A model generated the notes under the pieces. The model ran no database searches. It saw only the letters and a list, made by a program, of their open reading frames with translations, and was not told the origin of the DNA. From Stenotrophomonas sp. UBA2124 (GTDB lineage: Bacteria > Pseudomonadota > Gammaproteobacteria > Xanthomonadales > Xanthomonadaceae), in contig DCXY01000029.1 of NCBI GenBank assembly GCA_002329155.1, positions 71,093 to 135,092 on the forward strand: a stretch of 64,000 nt of DNA. The letters run 5' to 3'. Positions 1 through 7,656 of this stretch are shown here, piece after piece; within the stretch, counting starts at the first letter, position 1; the number at the start of each line of letters is the position of its first letter. Made by a program: the position numbers and the translations under genes.

Positions 1-1
1 G

Positions 2-373
2 GACCCGCAAGCCCACGGCGGCCTGCGCCTCACCGATGCCAGCCGTGACGTACTCAAGGGCCGCCGGCAGCTGATGATGCGCCGCGAGAGCCCTGCCACC
101 CGCGAACGCGAGCGCGGCAGCAGCCCACGCAGCGGGGTGCCGGTGCAGCCGCAGGACCTGGCACTGTTCAACGCATTGCGCGGCCTGCGTGCCGAACTGG
201 CGCGCGAGCAGAACGTGCCGGCCTTCGTGATCTTCCACGACAGCACCCTGCGCAACATCGCCGAACAGCGCCCCACCAGCATCGACGCGCTTGGCCGCGT
301 GGGCGGCATCGGTGGCAGCAAGCTGAGCCGTTACGGCCAGCGGCTGGTGGAGATCGTGCGCGAGCAGGGCTGA
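2..373 (+). CDS. recQ: RecQ DNA helicase, C-terminal part (5' end outside the window)
   Basis: The reading frame is open from base 2, before any start codon, so the gene enters from the left. The visible ~123 residues hold the end of the RQC region (GGLRLTDASRDVLKG) and a complete HRDC domain (LFNALRGLRAELARE, then FHDSTLRNIAEQRP and GGIGGSKLSRYG). In the RecQ family this domain binds DNA and tunes unwinding of recombination intermediates. The helicase core is not visible. The stop codon forms the left base of a hairpin shared with the convergent kinase gene. Confidence 0.93.
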   Translation, partial: DPQAHGGLRLTDASRDVLKGRRQLMMRRESPATRERERGSSPRSGVPVQPQDLALFNALRGLRAELAREQNVPAFVIFHDSTLRNIAEQRPTSIDALGRVGGIGGSKLSRYGQRLVEIVREQG

Positions 374-396
374 GCCGCCCCTGCAGCGGCGGCTCA
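371..396. terminator. Hairpin between convergent recQ and kinase genes
   Basis: TGAGCCGCC (371-379) pairs perfectly with GGCGGCTCA (388-396) across an 8-nt loop. Each arm contains the stop codon of one of the two convergent genes. There is no U-tract on either side, so a bidirectional terminator or 3'-end stabilising hairpin is inferred from position and symmetry. Confidence 0.5.
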
Positions 397-3144
397 GTTC
401 TCGGCGGGCTTGCGCGCGAGCAGCATCAGGCCCTCCACCTTGCGCCGATCAGGCGATGATTCCACCTGCAAACGCCGCAGGACAGGCGCCACTTTCAGCA
501 GCTCGACCAGCGCCAGCTCGGCATGGCCGAACTGCAGCAGGGTTTCAGCCAAGGCCACCCGGCTCTGCAGTGTCTCCATGCGCTCTTCGCCATAAAGTGC
601 GGCGGCAAACTGCACGGCATTGCGGCGCAAAGCCAGCGCACCGGCGCCATCTCCGCGCCGCTGTGCAAGGTCGGCACGGGCGGTGAGCAGCTGCAGCTGC
701 AGCAGCCCACCCGGCTGGGCCTGCATCTGTGCCAGCAACCGCGCGGCCTCATCAAGCTGGTTCTGGCGGATCAGCCAGCTGATGCGGTAAAGCCGCGCCT
801 CCTGCCTGCCTGGCGCATCCTCGGGCAAGGCGGCTGCCATGCCCTCATCGGCATGCAGGATGTACCAGCCGGCTTCCTCCATGCGCCCCAGGCGCATCAG
901 GATGCTCCCCAGCGGCGCCTCCGCACGCATGGTCACCGGCGCCTCCGCGCCCAGCAGCGCGCGGCGTATATCCCAGGCATGGCGATACAGGCGCTCGGCA
1001 CCATCAAGATCGCCACGCAGCTCATGCAGCGTGCCGTAGTTGAACAGGCCCATCGAGTAGCTCACCGACTGCGCGCCGTCGATCTTGGCACTGAGCGCCT
1101 GACGCGCACGGAACTCCGCATCCGCCGCCGCGTACGCGCCCATGTCCTGGTACAGGTCGGCCAATGCTTCGTGCTGGGTCACCACAAAGCTGCTCTCGGG
1201 GCCATACAGCGCCACTGCCTGCTCCATGCCCGCCTGCAGCAATGGCAATGCCTGGTCGTAGTCGCCGCGCTCGCGCAGTATCTGCGCCAGCCGTGTCTCG
1301 GCCGCCAGCACCAGGCTGGTGCGGCGCCCGTGCAGGCTGTCGATCACCTGCCGGAAATTGCGTTCGGCCGCTTCCTGCCGCCCCCAGCGCAGGTACAGCA
1401 GGCCCATGTTGTAGATCAGCTCGTGCAGCTGCGCGCCGTTGTCGATGGCGGGCAACTGGTCGTACACCGCACGCGCCTGCTTGAACGAGGTCTCCGCGCT
1501 GTCATAGCGTTGCTGGTTGGTATGGGCCCAGCCACGCGCGGCAAGCAGGCGCGCACGTGCCTCGGTGGGGCGCTCGCTGCGCAGCAGCACCAGCCCGCGC
1601 TCGGCCAGCTCCTGCCCTTCGGCGCCCATGCCTTCGTTGGTCTTGAGCATGGACAGACTGGCCAGTACAGCCGCCGCATCTTCAGGGCGCCGCACATCCG
1701 GGCGCATGAAGCCCTGGTAGGCACGTTGCAGCTGGCGCTCGGCCTGCTGCGCGGCACCGGAGTTCTGGTAAGCGGCACCCAGCACGGCCTGCATGCGCGC
1801 CAGCTCCACCGGTGCGTCATGCAGCTCGCCGGCCACCTGCAGCGCCGCCTTGTCCAACAGCTGGCGCGAGGTCAGCTCGTCCTGGCCGCGCTCGGTGCGC
1901 AGGAACGGGTCGGCCGTTTCAAATACCCCCACCATGAACCTGCTTACCTGCTGCGCCACCGCCGCTTCTTCCTGCGCCTGCCGTCGCGTCTGCATCAGGC
2001 CAAAAATGAACACGGCGAACAATCCAACCACTCCCATCGCCGCCGCCACCGCATGCCAATTCCGGCGCAGATGCCTGCGGATACGGTACAGCCCGTCGTC
2101 GCCCTGTGCACGCACCGGCAGCAAAGCCCGGTAACGGCGCAGGTCTTCGATCAACGCTTCGACGGTGCGGTAGCGTTGCGCCACGTCCAGCGCGCAGGCC
2201 TTCTGCACGATGGCATCTAGGTCACCGCGCAGGCGCTTGCGCCAGGCAAGGTCTTCCGGCGCGTGCACGCTGGGCAGCGCCACCGGCTGGGTGATGTCCT
2301 GTGTCTCGCGCTCGCAGGGCCGCGCCGACAGCAGTTCCAGCAGCACCACGCCCAGGCTGTAGACATCACTGGCCGCACCTACCGCTTCACCGCGTATCAG
2401 CTCCGGGCTGGCGTAGGCCGGTGTGCAGTAGCCTGAATCCTGCTGGTGGCGCACCTCGTTGAGCATCTGCGCCAGGCCGAAATCCAGCAGCACCGGCTGC
2501 CCATCGGCCTGCACCAGCACATTGCGTGGTTTGAGGTCGCAATGCAGCACCAGCCGCTCATGCGCGGACTGCACGATGGCCGCCACTTCCAGGAACAATG
2601 CCAGCCGTGCGTCCAGCCCGAGCTGATGCTCCTGGCACCAGGTGTCCAGCGCCACGCCGTCAATGAATTCCATCACCAGGTAGGGGTGGCCATCCGGGGT
2701 GGTGCCGCCGTCGTACAGGCGCGCCACATGCGGCAGCTGCAGGTCGGCCAGCACCTGGCGTTCGATGCCCAACCGCTCCACCTCCATGCCGCCTGGCAGG
2801 CCGTGCAGCAGCTTGATCGCCACCGTGCGCTGGTACACACCGTCGGCACGCTCGGCCTTGAACACGGTGCCCATGCCACCCTGGGCAATACGTTCGGTCA
2901 GCCGCCAGGGCCCCAGCCGGTCACCGATGCCGAACTCCGGCGCCAGTGCGCGGGCCAGCGCGGTGTCCAGCCGGTTGCTGACGCGGCTCAGGCCGGCGGT
3001 CTGCGAGCGCAGCAGCTCCCACACTTCATCGCGCACCGCCGCATCGCTGCATTGCGCGGCAAGCGCGGCCTGCCATTGCTCACGCGGCAACTCGCTGATC
3101 GCATCGAACAGCGCGCGTACCTGCCGCCAATGTTCGCCTGTCAT
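394..3144 (-). CDS. Transmembrane Ser/Thr protein kinase with TPR sensor region
   Basis: The 916-residue protein has a cytoplasmic Hanks-type kinase domain at about residues 80-345: glycine loop AQGGMG, VAIK with Lys111, HCDLKPRNVL with catalytic Asp203, DFG at 221-223 and an SPE version of the APE motif. A single membrane helix follows (about 364-384), then some 530 residues of helical TPR-like repeats, probably outside the membrane. The HCD form replaces HRD, so it is a non-RD kinase. The gene starts 22 bp after an ECF sigma gene, which indicates an operon in which the kinase phosphorylates the sigma factor, as known for ECF43/kinase pairs such as EcfK–PknS of Xanthomonas citri. The ligand is unknown. 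A close paralogue lies at 24435-27191 and aligns without gaps over the first ~220 residues. Confidence 0.9.
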   Translation of the reverse strand: MTGEHWRQVRALFDAISELPREQWQAALAAQCSDAAVRDEVWELLRSQTAGLSRVSNRLDTALARALAPEFGIGDRLGPWRLTERIAQGGMGTVFKAERADGVYQRTVAIKLLHGLPGGMEVERLGIERQVLADLQLPHVARLYDGGTTPDGHPYLVMEFIDGVALDTWCQEHQLGLDARLALFLEVAAIVQSAHERLVLHCDLKPRNVLVQADGQPVLLDFGLAQMLNEVRHQQDSGYCTPAYASPELIRGEAVGAASDVYSLGVVLLELLSARPCERETQDITQPVALPSVHAPEDLAWRKRLRGDLDAIVQKACALDVAQRYRTVEALIEDLRRYRALLPVRAQGDDGLYRIRRHLRRNWHAVAAAMGVVGLFAVFIFGLMQTRRQAQEEAAVAQQVSRFMVGVFETADPFLRTERGQDELTSRQLLDKAALQVAGELHDAPVELARMQAVLGAAYQNSGAAQQAERQLQRAYQGFMRPDVRRPEDAAAVLASLSMLKTNEGMGAEGQELAERGLVLLRSERPTEARARLLAARGWAHTNQQRYDSAETSFKQARAVYDQLPAIDNGAQLHELIYNMGLLYLRWGRQEAAERNFRQVIDSLHGRRTSLVLAAETRLAQILRERGDYDQALPLLQAGMEQAVALYGPESSFVVTQHEALADLYQDMGAYAAADAEFRARQALSAKIDGAQSVSYSMGLFNYGTLHELRGDLDGAERLYRHAWDIRRALLGAEAPVTMRAEAPLGSILMRLGRMEEAGWYILHADEGMAAALPEDAPGRQEARLYRISWLIRQNQLDEAARLLAQMQAQPGGLLQLQLLTARADLAQRRGDGAGALALRRNAVQFAAALYGEERMETLQSRVALAETLLQFGHAELALVELLKVAPVLRRLQVESSPDRRKVEGLMLLARKPAEN

Positions 3145-3166
3145 GGCTCCCCCCGCCCGCCCTGCC

Positions 3167-3718
3167 TCAGCGCAGGTAGCGGTTCAACCATGCCCTGGCA
3201 AAGCGCAGGTCACGGTCCACGGTGGGCAGGGACACATCCAGCACCAGCGCGATCTCCTCGCGGCTCATGCCACCGAAGTAGGTCAGCTCGATGGTGCTGG
3301 CCGCACGTGGTTCCATTTCCCCCAGTTTGTTCAATGCCTGGTGCAACGCCATCACGTCATAGCCGATGGAGCTGTCGCCAGCCATTTCACCGGCATGCGA
3401 CAGGGTCAGCTGCTCGGCGTTGCCGCCGCGCTTGTCGGCGGCGCGTGCGCGCAGGTGGTCCACCAGCACCGAGCGCATCTTCAATGCGGCGATGGCGACG
3501 AAGTGGGTGCGGTCCTTGTAGTCGGCCTCGGCACCCAGCAGGCGAATCAGCGACTCGTTCACCAGCGCCGCCGGCTGCAGCGTGCCGCCGGTGTGGCTGG
3601 AAAGGCGTTGCCGCGCGATCTGCATCAGGTCCGAGTACAAGGCCTCGAACAGGTGCTCGCGCGCATCCATGTCGCCCTGCTGCCAACGGTGCAGGAGTTG
3701 TGTGATCTGCTTGGTCAA
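3167..3718 (-). CDS. ECF-family RNA polymerase sigma factor (TIGR02999/ECF43-like)
   Basis: A TTG start at 3718 is preferred because AGGAG lies 7 nt upstream. An in-frame ATG at 3739 is possible but sits before that site. The ~183-residue product has sigma region 2 (LVNESLIRLL, DRTHFVAIAALKMRSVLVDH, KRGG) and a region 4 helix-turn-helix near the C-terminus (MSREEIALVLDVSLPTVDRD). Relatives of this family are encoded beside Ser/Thr kinases and are switched on by threonine phosphorylation instead of by release from an anti-sigma factor. No anti-sigma gene is present here and the kinase gene follows at 22 bp. The LQPTALV motif common in relatives reads LQPAALV here (residues 47-53), so the usual Thr is missing. 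Confidence 0.88.
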   Translation of the reverse strand: MTKQITQLLHRWQQGDMDAREHLFEALYSDLMQIARQRLSSHTGGTLQPAALVNESLIRLLGAEADYKDRTHFVAIAALKMRSVLVDHLRARAADKRGGNAEQLTLSHAGEMAGDSSIGYDVMALHQALNKLGEMEPRAASTIELTYFGGMSREEIALVLDVSLPTVDRDLRFARAWLNRYLR

Positions 3719-4071
3719 ACACCTGCTCCTGGCCGCCAACTGAAGCGTCGCGCGGCATTGCCGCCGGATCGTTCATGAATGGTAGGGCCAGCCAGCGGAC
3801 ACCGCCAGTCACGGTGGTATGCGTCCGTGATTTTCGGGGTAGAACCCCGCCCGCAGGGGCGGCTTTATTGTGCTCGCTGCGTGGAACCATACGATTGAGG
3901 TGGTGCGGGTATGTTTCACAGTGCCCAGCCCCCTGCGCGCGCAATCGTCGCCTCGCCACGTTGGGCCGCGGCCCGGTATCGCTGGCGCGCCTCGCACCGA
4001 CGTCAGCGTTCAGCGGGGGCAATCGCGCCGCTGCAGTTCGTCCCATACCCACGCGGAACCGCAGGAGTGGC
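3719..4071. other. Left edge of accessory island, no convincing gene
   Basis: This 353-bp stretch lies between the sigma gene and the end of the methyltransferase gene. Short frames exist on both strands but none has a convincing ribosome site or family match. A hairpin CCGCCC-GCAG-GGGCGG at 3847-3862 followed by TTTATT looks like a weak plus-strand terminator. No tRNA fragment or direct repeat marking an attachment site was recognised. Confidence 0.4.
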
Positions 4072-4929
4072 TCAACCGGTTTGCCTTGCCTGGTTCAGGC
4101 ATGCGGGCAGTTCTAGGCCATTGGCAAGGACGAGCAGCTCCACACCGACGCGCTTCGTCTGGGCCGAGTAGTTCAGTTCCTTCCGGTATGCCCGAAGAGA
4201 GCTGTAAAGCTGGGCTATCTCGGGCGCGTTGTCGTACGTGAGCATCCATGGACGGCGAAGCTTCTTCACTGCTCGGGAAAGCTCCGCATGATCGTCATGA
4301 TTGTAGAAGCTGCAGTACAGCTCAGGGCCTCGCTTGTAGTAGGGCGGATCGATGTTTATCAGGCATCTCTTAGTTACCAACTTGCCGACGCTCTGAAGGA
4401 AGATCTTGGCATCGAGTTTTGTGAGACGGACCTGATCCTTGTACATGGCTATGCGCCGAATCTTATTGATCAGATCAGGCTTGTTGAACCTGCAATCGAG
4501 AAGGTAGTTGCCGTCTTGCTTGATGCCGCCGATCACGCCAGCCTTTAAGATTCCGGAGCGATTGGTACGGTTCAAGAAAAACGTCGAAAATCCGAGATCA
4601 ACTATTCGGGGCCGCGACTGCGATTGCACAAGCCGCTGACGCTGCCACTCTTCAATAGTTACTGGCGTACTCTCGATGAGGTCGCACAGTTCGTCTGTAT
4701 GGCGAAGTACTGATGCCCAAAAGGAGTAAACGGAAGCATCAATGTCATTGATCACCACTTCCGAAACATAGTTCTCCAAGAGCAGTTTCCAAGCGATTCC
4801 TGCGCCACCTGCAAATGGCTCTACGTAGGCGCCGTAGAAGAGATCATTCTCCCGCATGAGGTCGATAACGAAGTCAGAAAGCTGTGTCTTCCCGCCCGGA
4901 TAGCGCAGTGGAGAGTCGGTTACTGGCAC
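4072..4929 (-). CDS. D12-class N6-adenine DNA methyltransferase (Dam family)
   Basis: The 285-residue protein transfers a methyl group from S-adenosylmethionine to adenine N6. Visible motifs are LRYPGGKTQL at the N-terminus, the SAM-binding loop PFAGGAG near residue 40 and the catalytic DPPYY near residue 195, in the order expected of D12/MboIIA-like enzymes. Length is normal and the core is intact. It starts with GTG, 59 bp after the ParB-like gene on the same strand, and no restriction endonuclease gene is adjacent. Base composition is visibly closer to 50% GC than its neighbours, a sign of transfer. The recognition sequence cannot be read from the gene; GATC is typical of relatives but unproven here. 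Confidence 0.9.
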   Translation of the reverse strand: MPVTDSPLRYPGGKTQLSDFVIDLMRENDLFYGAYVEPFAGGAGIAWKLLLENYVSEVVINDIDASVYSFWASVLRHTDELCDLIESTPVTIEEWQRQRLVQSQSRPRIVDLGFSTFFLNRTNRSGILKAGVIGGIKQDGNYLLDCRFNKPDLINKIRRIAMYKDQVRLTKLDAKIFLQSVGKLVTKRCLINIDPPYYKRGPELYCSFYNHDDHAELSRAVKKLRRPWMLTYDNAPEIAQLYSSLRAYRKELNYSAQTKRVGVELLVLANGLELPACLNQARQTG

Positions 4930-4988
4930 GGTTCAGGCCGCCTTGCTGGAAGCAAAACTATACGCTGTCACTACAGACTTGGCCATGA

Positions 4989-6284
4989 TCAGGGGCTTCG
5001 GTCGAGCAGGAGTCTAATGCAAGGCGCAAGTTCCTCCCAGCGGGCCTTCAGGCTTGAAGCCGTGGGCAGAAGCGTCAGGTGTACTGATGCACCCAGCGTC
5101 TCAGGCGAGGTCGGTTCATCGATCTTCGTCGCCATTACACGAAATGGCTTCAATTGGTATTCCGTAATTCCTTCAGAGCGCAGCTTGTCGCATGCCGACG
5201 AAATGACCTGGTGTAGCTTCTTTCCATTTGTGCCGATGCCATTCGCCTTGGCATAACCGTACGCCACCTTTTCCACAAAGGCGCGGAACAAGTAGCCTCC
5301 AGCAAACGGGAACGCGTCCGGATCGATTGAGTTCAGTTCACTGAAAACCCTCAGAAGAACTGTGTCCTTCGACTTGAGCTTGAAGTCCGATGGGACGATG
5401 TAGGGACGGCGATCAGGGTGGCGAGAGTTGCGTTCGACCTTCTTCTTCCCGGGTGGGGATGCGATGGCAACAGCCGGTTCAACACGCTCTGAAGGCGCTA
5501 TCCCCTCCTTCACCAGCGCCTTTGCATAGTCCAATCGATCTCGGCTTTTTGAGCGCGAGTGAGCTTTACCGGAAAGTGCATCCTTGAGGAAGTGCCCCAC
5601 CACCTTGTCGAATGCAGCCTGCTCAACGTCGATCAAAAGATCGCGGTTGTTAACAAGGCCCATAGTTGAACGCATCACCGGGTTGGATAGGTAGCGCGTG
5701 ACCGTGGTGAGCGCGAGGCCGGCGCGTTCTTCGGGAGAAATCACTCCCTCCTTCTGTGCGTAGTCCAAGAGGGCCAATGCCTGTGCGTTTGGGTTGGCCG
5801 CAACCGAGCCTTGTGCATTGAAGCGAGCCTTCTCCGCAGCCTTCCAATTGCGCGTACCCACTCCGTCCAGCTCACCTTCGTGGCGAAGCGAAAGCCAGTA
5901 GCGAGCGGCTTGCCGATCGGCGAAAACCACAACCTCGAGCGTCGCCGGTACCGCCTGTCCACTCGCCTTGAACGCCTCGAACTGCCGCTTGCTTGCTGCG
6001 GTGGGTGCGCGACCTGGATCACGTAGCAGCTTCAGCGCGCAGAGGCGTCGATTTCCTTCTACAACGGTGTATTTCCCCTTTGCGCCGGGGTGGAGAACCA
6101 CCGCCATACGTTCCAAGGGGCTGGTGCCATGCTTTGCGATGCTCCCGGCGAGGTTGGCTACACGTTCGTGCGAGACCAAGCGGGCAATGATCTCCGGCTC
6201 AGCATCGATTGGGTCATGGCGCGGGTTGTCATTGTCCAGATAGACATCCGACAGGCGAACCACTTTGTACTTGACTTCCCGCAT
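4989..6284 (-). CDS. ParB/Srx-fold N-terminal domain protein
   Basis: The ATG at 6284 is chosen because AAAGGAG lies 7 nt upstream; an earlier in-frame ATG at 6302 lies before that site. The 431-residue product opens with a ParB-like domain: DNDNPRHDP near residue 20, then VVEGNRRLCALKLL near residue 80, the counterpart of the GxRR nucleotide-binding loop of ParB and sulfiredoxin. The middle is helical and basic (GKKKVERN, SRSKSRDRLD), suggesting DNA binding. No parA partner or parS-like cluster is seen, so plasmid-style partition is unlikely. It shares strand, base composition and probably a transcript with the methyltransferase. The role is unknown; DNA modification control or phage defence is inference. 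Confidence 0.75.
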   Translation of the reverse strand: MREVKYKVVRLSDVYLDNDNPRHDPIDAEPEIIARLVSHERVANLAGSIAKHGTSPLERMAVVLHPGAKGKYTVVEGNRRLCALKLLRDPGRAPTAASKRQFEAFKASGQAVPATLEVVVFADRQAARYWLSLRHEGELDGVGTRNWKAAEKARFNAQGSVAANPNAQALALLDYAQKEGVISPEERAGLALTTVTRYLSNPVMRSTMGLVNNRDLLIDVEQAAFDKVVGHFLKDALSGKAHSRSKSRDRLDYAKALVKEGIAPSERVEPAVAIASPPGKKKVERNSRHPDRRPYIVPSDFKLKSKDTVLLRVFSELNSIDPDAFPFAGGYLFRAFVEKVAYGYAKANGIGTNGKKLHQVISSACDKLRSEGITEYQLKPFRVMATKIDEPTSPETLGASVHLTLLPTASSLKARWEELAPCIRLLLDRSP

Positions 6285-6367
6285 CAGACTGCTCCTTTGC
6301 ATGGCCAGATCCTTTGGGTGCCGCGCAGCTAGCCAGCGCGGGCGCCCTCCTGAATGGGGAGACTACA

Positions 6368-6643
6368 TCAATCGTCCCGCGCGCACTCGTCGCCCCGCCA
6401 CGCCTGCGACCTAATCCACACCGCGCGGTCGCCGAACGGGCGCTGGGCAAATGGCTTGTAGTCACCGGCCCACTCCACCCAGCTGTCAACCATGCACGGC
6501 TGAAGCATCGTCAGCGGGAAGATGCTGGCGCTGTCGTCCACGAACTCGCACATCAGCAGGTTTGCGAACTCTTCCGGGCTGTAGTCACGTGCCAGCTCGG
6601 CAATGTCGAACAAGTCACAGCCGCGCCGGGCGGCCTCGCGCAC
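6368..6643 (-). pseudogene. Fragment of P2-type phage terminase large subunit (gpP)
   Basis: About 75 codons match the central part of P2 gpP-like terminases: GCDLFDIAELARDYSPEEF, then LLMCEFVDDSASIFPL, CMVDSWVEW and KPFAQRPFGDRAVWI. Full-length proteins have nearly 600 residues, with an ATPase domain before and a nuclease domain after this segment. Here an in-frame TAG lies just upstream, and downstream of AVWI the reading diverges and stops, where intact proteins continue with GYDP. It is therefore a decayed remnant of a P2-like prophage. Confidence 0.75.
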
Positions 6644-6712
6644 CGCACGCTACAGATGCGCCAGCGGTACAACCACCGGCTGGCCCATGTGAAACCACCA
6701 AAACGACAATAA
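6641..6712 (+). pseudogene. Possible C-terminal remnant of a tyrosine recombinase (phage integrase)
   Basis: The last 24 codons of a plus-strand frame read HRTLQMRQRYNHRLAHVK and end at TAA 67 bp before the tRNA-Lys 3' end. The TLQM-x3-RYxH pattern resembles the active-site tyrosine segment at the end of phage integrases, which usually lie next to the tRNA they target. The frame upstream is antisense to the terminase fragment, so only this tail could be relict. The match is short. Confidence 0.3.
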
Positions 6713-6740
6713 TTTTCCCGGTGATTTTCCCGGCAGGCAT

Positions 6741-6772
6741 AAAAAAGGCACTTGGCGCGAGCTAAGTGCCTG
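6741..6772 (-). terminator. Rho-independent terminator of tRNA-Lys
   Basis: AGGCACTT (6746-6753) pairs with AAGTGCCT (6764-6771) across a 10-nt loop. Read on the minus strand the stem is followed by a run of T, 8 bp after the encoded CCA of the tRNA. Confidence 0.85.
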
Positions 6773-6778
6773 TTTTTA

Positions 6779-6854
6779 TGGTGGGCCGTGAAGGATTCGA
6801 ACCTTCGACCAAAAGATTAAAAGTCTTCTGCTCTACCGACTGAGCTAACGGCCC
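6779..6854 (-). tRNA. tRNA-Lys (anticodon TTT)
   Basis: The minus strand gives a 76-nt cloverleaf: acceptor arms GGGCCGT/ACGGCCC with encoded CCA, D-arm GCTC..GAGC, anticodon loop CTTTTAA with TTT, and T-loop GGTTCGAATCC. Island genes of phage origin lie directly beyond its 3' end, the usual side for integration at a tRNA. Confidence 0.97.
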
Positions 6855-6885
6855 AAACAAAGACCCGGCCGCAGCCGGGGTGCGC

Positions 6886-6914
6886 ATTCTAGCGCAAGTC
6901 GCGGAAAACCGGAA
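6886..6914 (-). promoter_or_regulatory. Promoter of tRNA-Lys
   Basis: On the minus strand TTCCGG (6914-6909) and TAGAAT (6891-6886) are spaced by 17 bp. A GC-rich discriminator follows, as in stable-RNA promoters under stringent control. Predicted transcription start is about 25 nt before the mature tRNA. The -35 box is poor and the -10 box good. Confidence 0.55.
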
Positions 6915-6915
6915 T

Positions 6916-7584
6916 TCAGGCGTAGCGGGTCGGGTCGGCCATGCCGGCGGCGGCGAAGCCGTCAGCGCGCAGGCGGCAGGCGTCGCAGTGGCCGCAGGCG
7001 CGGCCGTCCATGTCGGCCTGGTAGCAGGACACGGTGAGCCCGAAGTCCACGCCCAGCCGCTGCCCTTCGGCGGCGATCTGCGCCTTGCTCATGAACTGCA
7101 GCGGCGCATGCACGCGCAGGCCGGCGCCTTCGACGCCCGCCTTGGTGGCCAGGTTGGCCAGCGCCTGGAAGGCGGCGATGAACTCGGGCCGGCAATCCGG
7201 GTAGCCGGAGTAGTCCACCGCGTTGACGCCGCAGAAGATGTCGTTGGCGCCCAGCACCTCGGCCCAACCCAGCGCCAGGGACAGCATGATGGTGTTGCGT
7301 GCCGGCACATAGGTGACCGGGATGCCGTCGCCGCCGGCCTCGGGTACGTCGATGTCATCGGTCAGCGCCGAGCCACCGATGCTGCGCAGGTCCACGTCCA
7401 CCACCTTGTGCCCGGCCACGCCCAGCGCGTCGGCCACGCGCCTGGCGGCCTCCAGCTCCGAGGTATGCCGCTGGCCGTAGCGCACGCTCATCGCATGCAC
7501 CTCGAAGCCCTGCTCCTGCGCCATGGCCACGACAGCTGCCGAGTCCATGCCACCGGAAAGAAGCACTACTGCCTTCTTGCTCAT
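6916..7584 (-). CDS. queC: 7-cyano-7-deazaguanine synthase
   Basis: QueC uses ATP and ammonia to turn 7-carboxy-7-deazaguanine into preQ0, the precursor of queuosine in tRNA. The 222-residue protein has the PP-loop LLSGGMDS at residues 8-15 and the C-terminal zinc cluster SCYQ...[11 protein letters not shown]. The ATG at 7584 gives the usual N-terminus MSKKAVVLL; an earlier in-frame start would only add an unrelated leader. It follows queE, the preceding enzyme of the pathway, by 72 bp. Confidence 0.97.
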   Translation of the reverse strand: MSKKAVVLLSGGMDSAAVVAMAQEQGFEVHAMSVRYGQRHTSELEAARRVADALGVAGHKVVDVDLRSIGGSALTDDIDVPEAGGDGIPVTYVPARNTIMLSLALGWAEVLGANDIFCGVNAVDYSGYPDCRPEFIAAFQALANLATKAGVEGAGLRVHAPLQFMSKAQIAAEGQRLGVDFGLTVSCYQADMDGRACGHCDACRLRADGFAAAGMADPTRYA

Positions 7585-7656
7585 TGATCTGATCCGGTTG
7601 GAAAAACAACGCCAGCACACTGTCCCGCGCCGGCGGGTGTGGAACGCCCTGCCCTG

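Noticed and set aside
523..2220. Long plus-strand frame opposite the first TPR kinase
   Set aside because: The minus strand encodes a complete kinase; the plus frame has shadow-like composition and no domain.
3775..4116. Small plus-strand gene at the left edge of the island
   Set aside because: No ribosome site, no recognised family, Arg/Pro-rich composition, and its end runs into the methyltransferase gene on the other strand.
4989..6284. Chromosome or plasmid partition gene parB
   Set aside because: Only the N-terminal ParB/Srx-type domain is recognisable; there is no parA neighbour or parS-like cluster, and the context is a phage relict.
6314..6640. Plus-strand gene over the terminase fragment
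   Set aside because: The minus strand has several ordered gpP motifs in this stretch; only the last ~24 codons after 6640 could be a separate relict.
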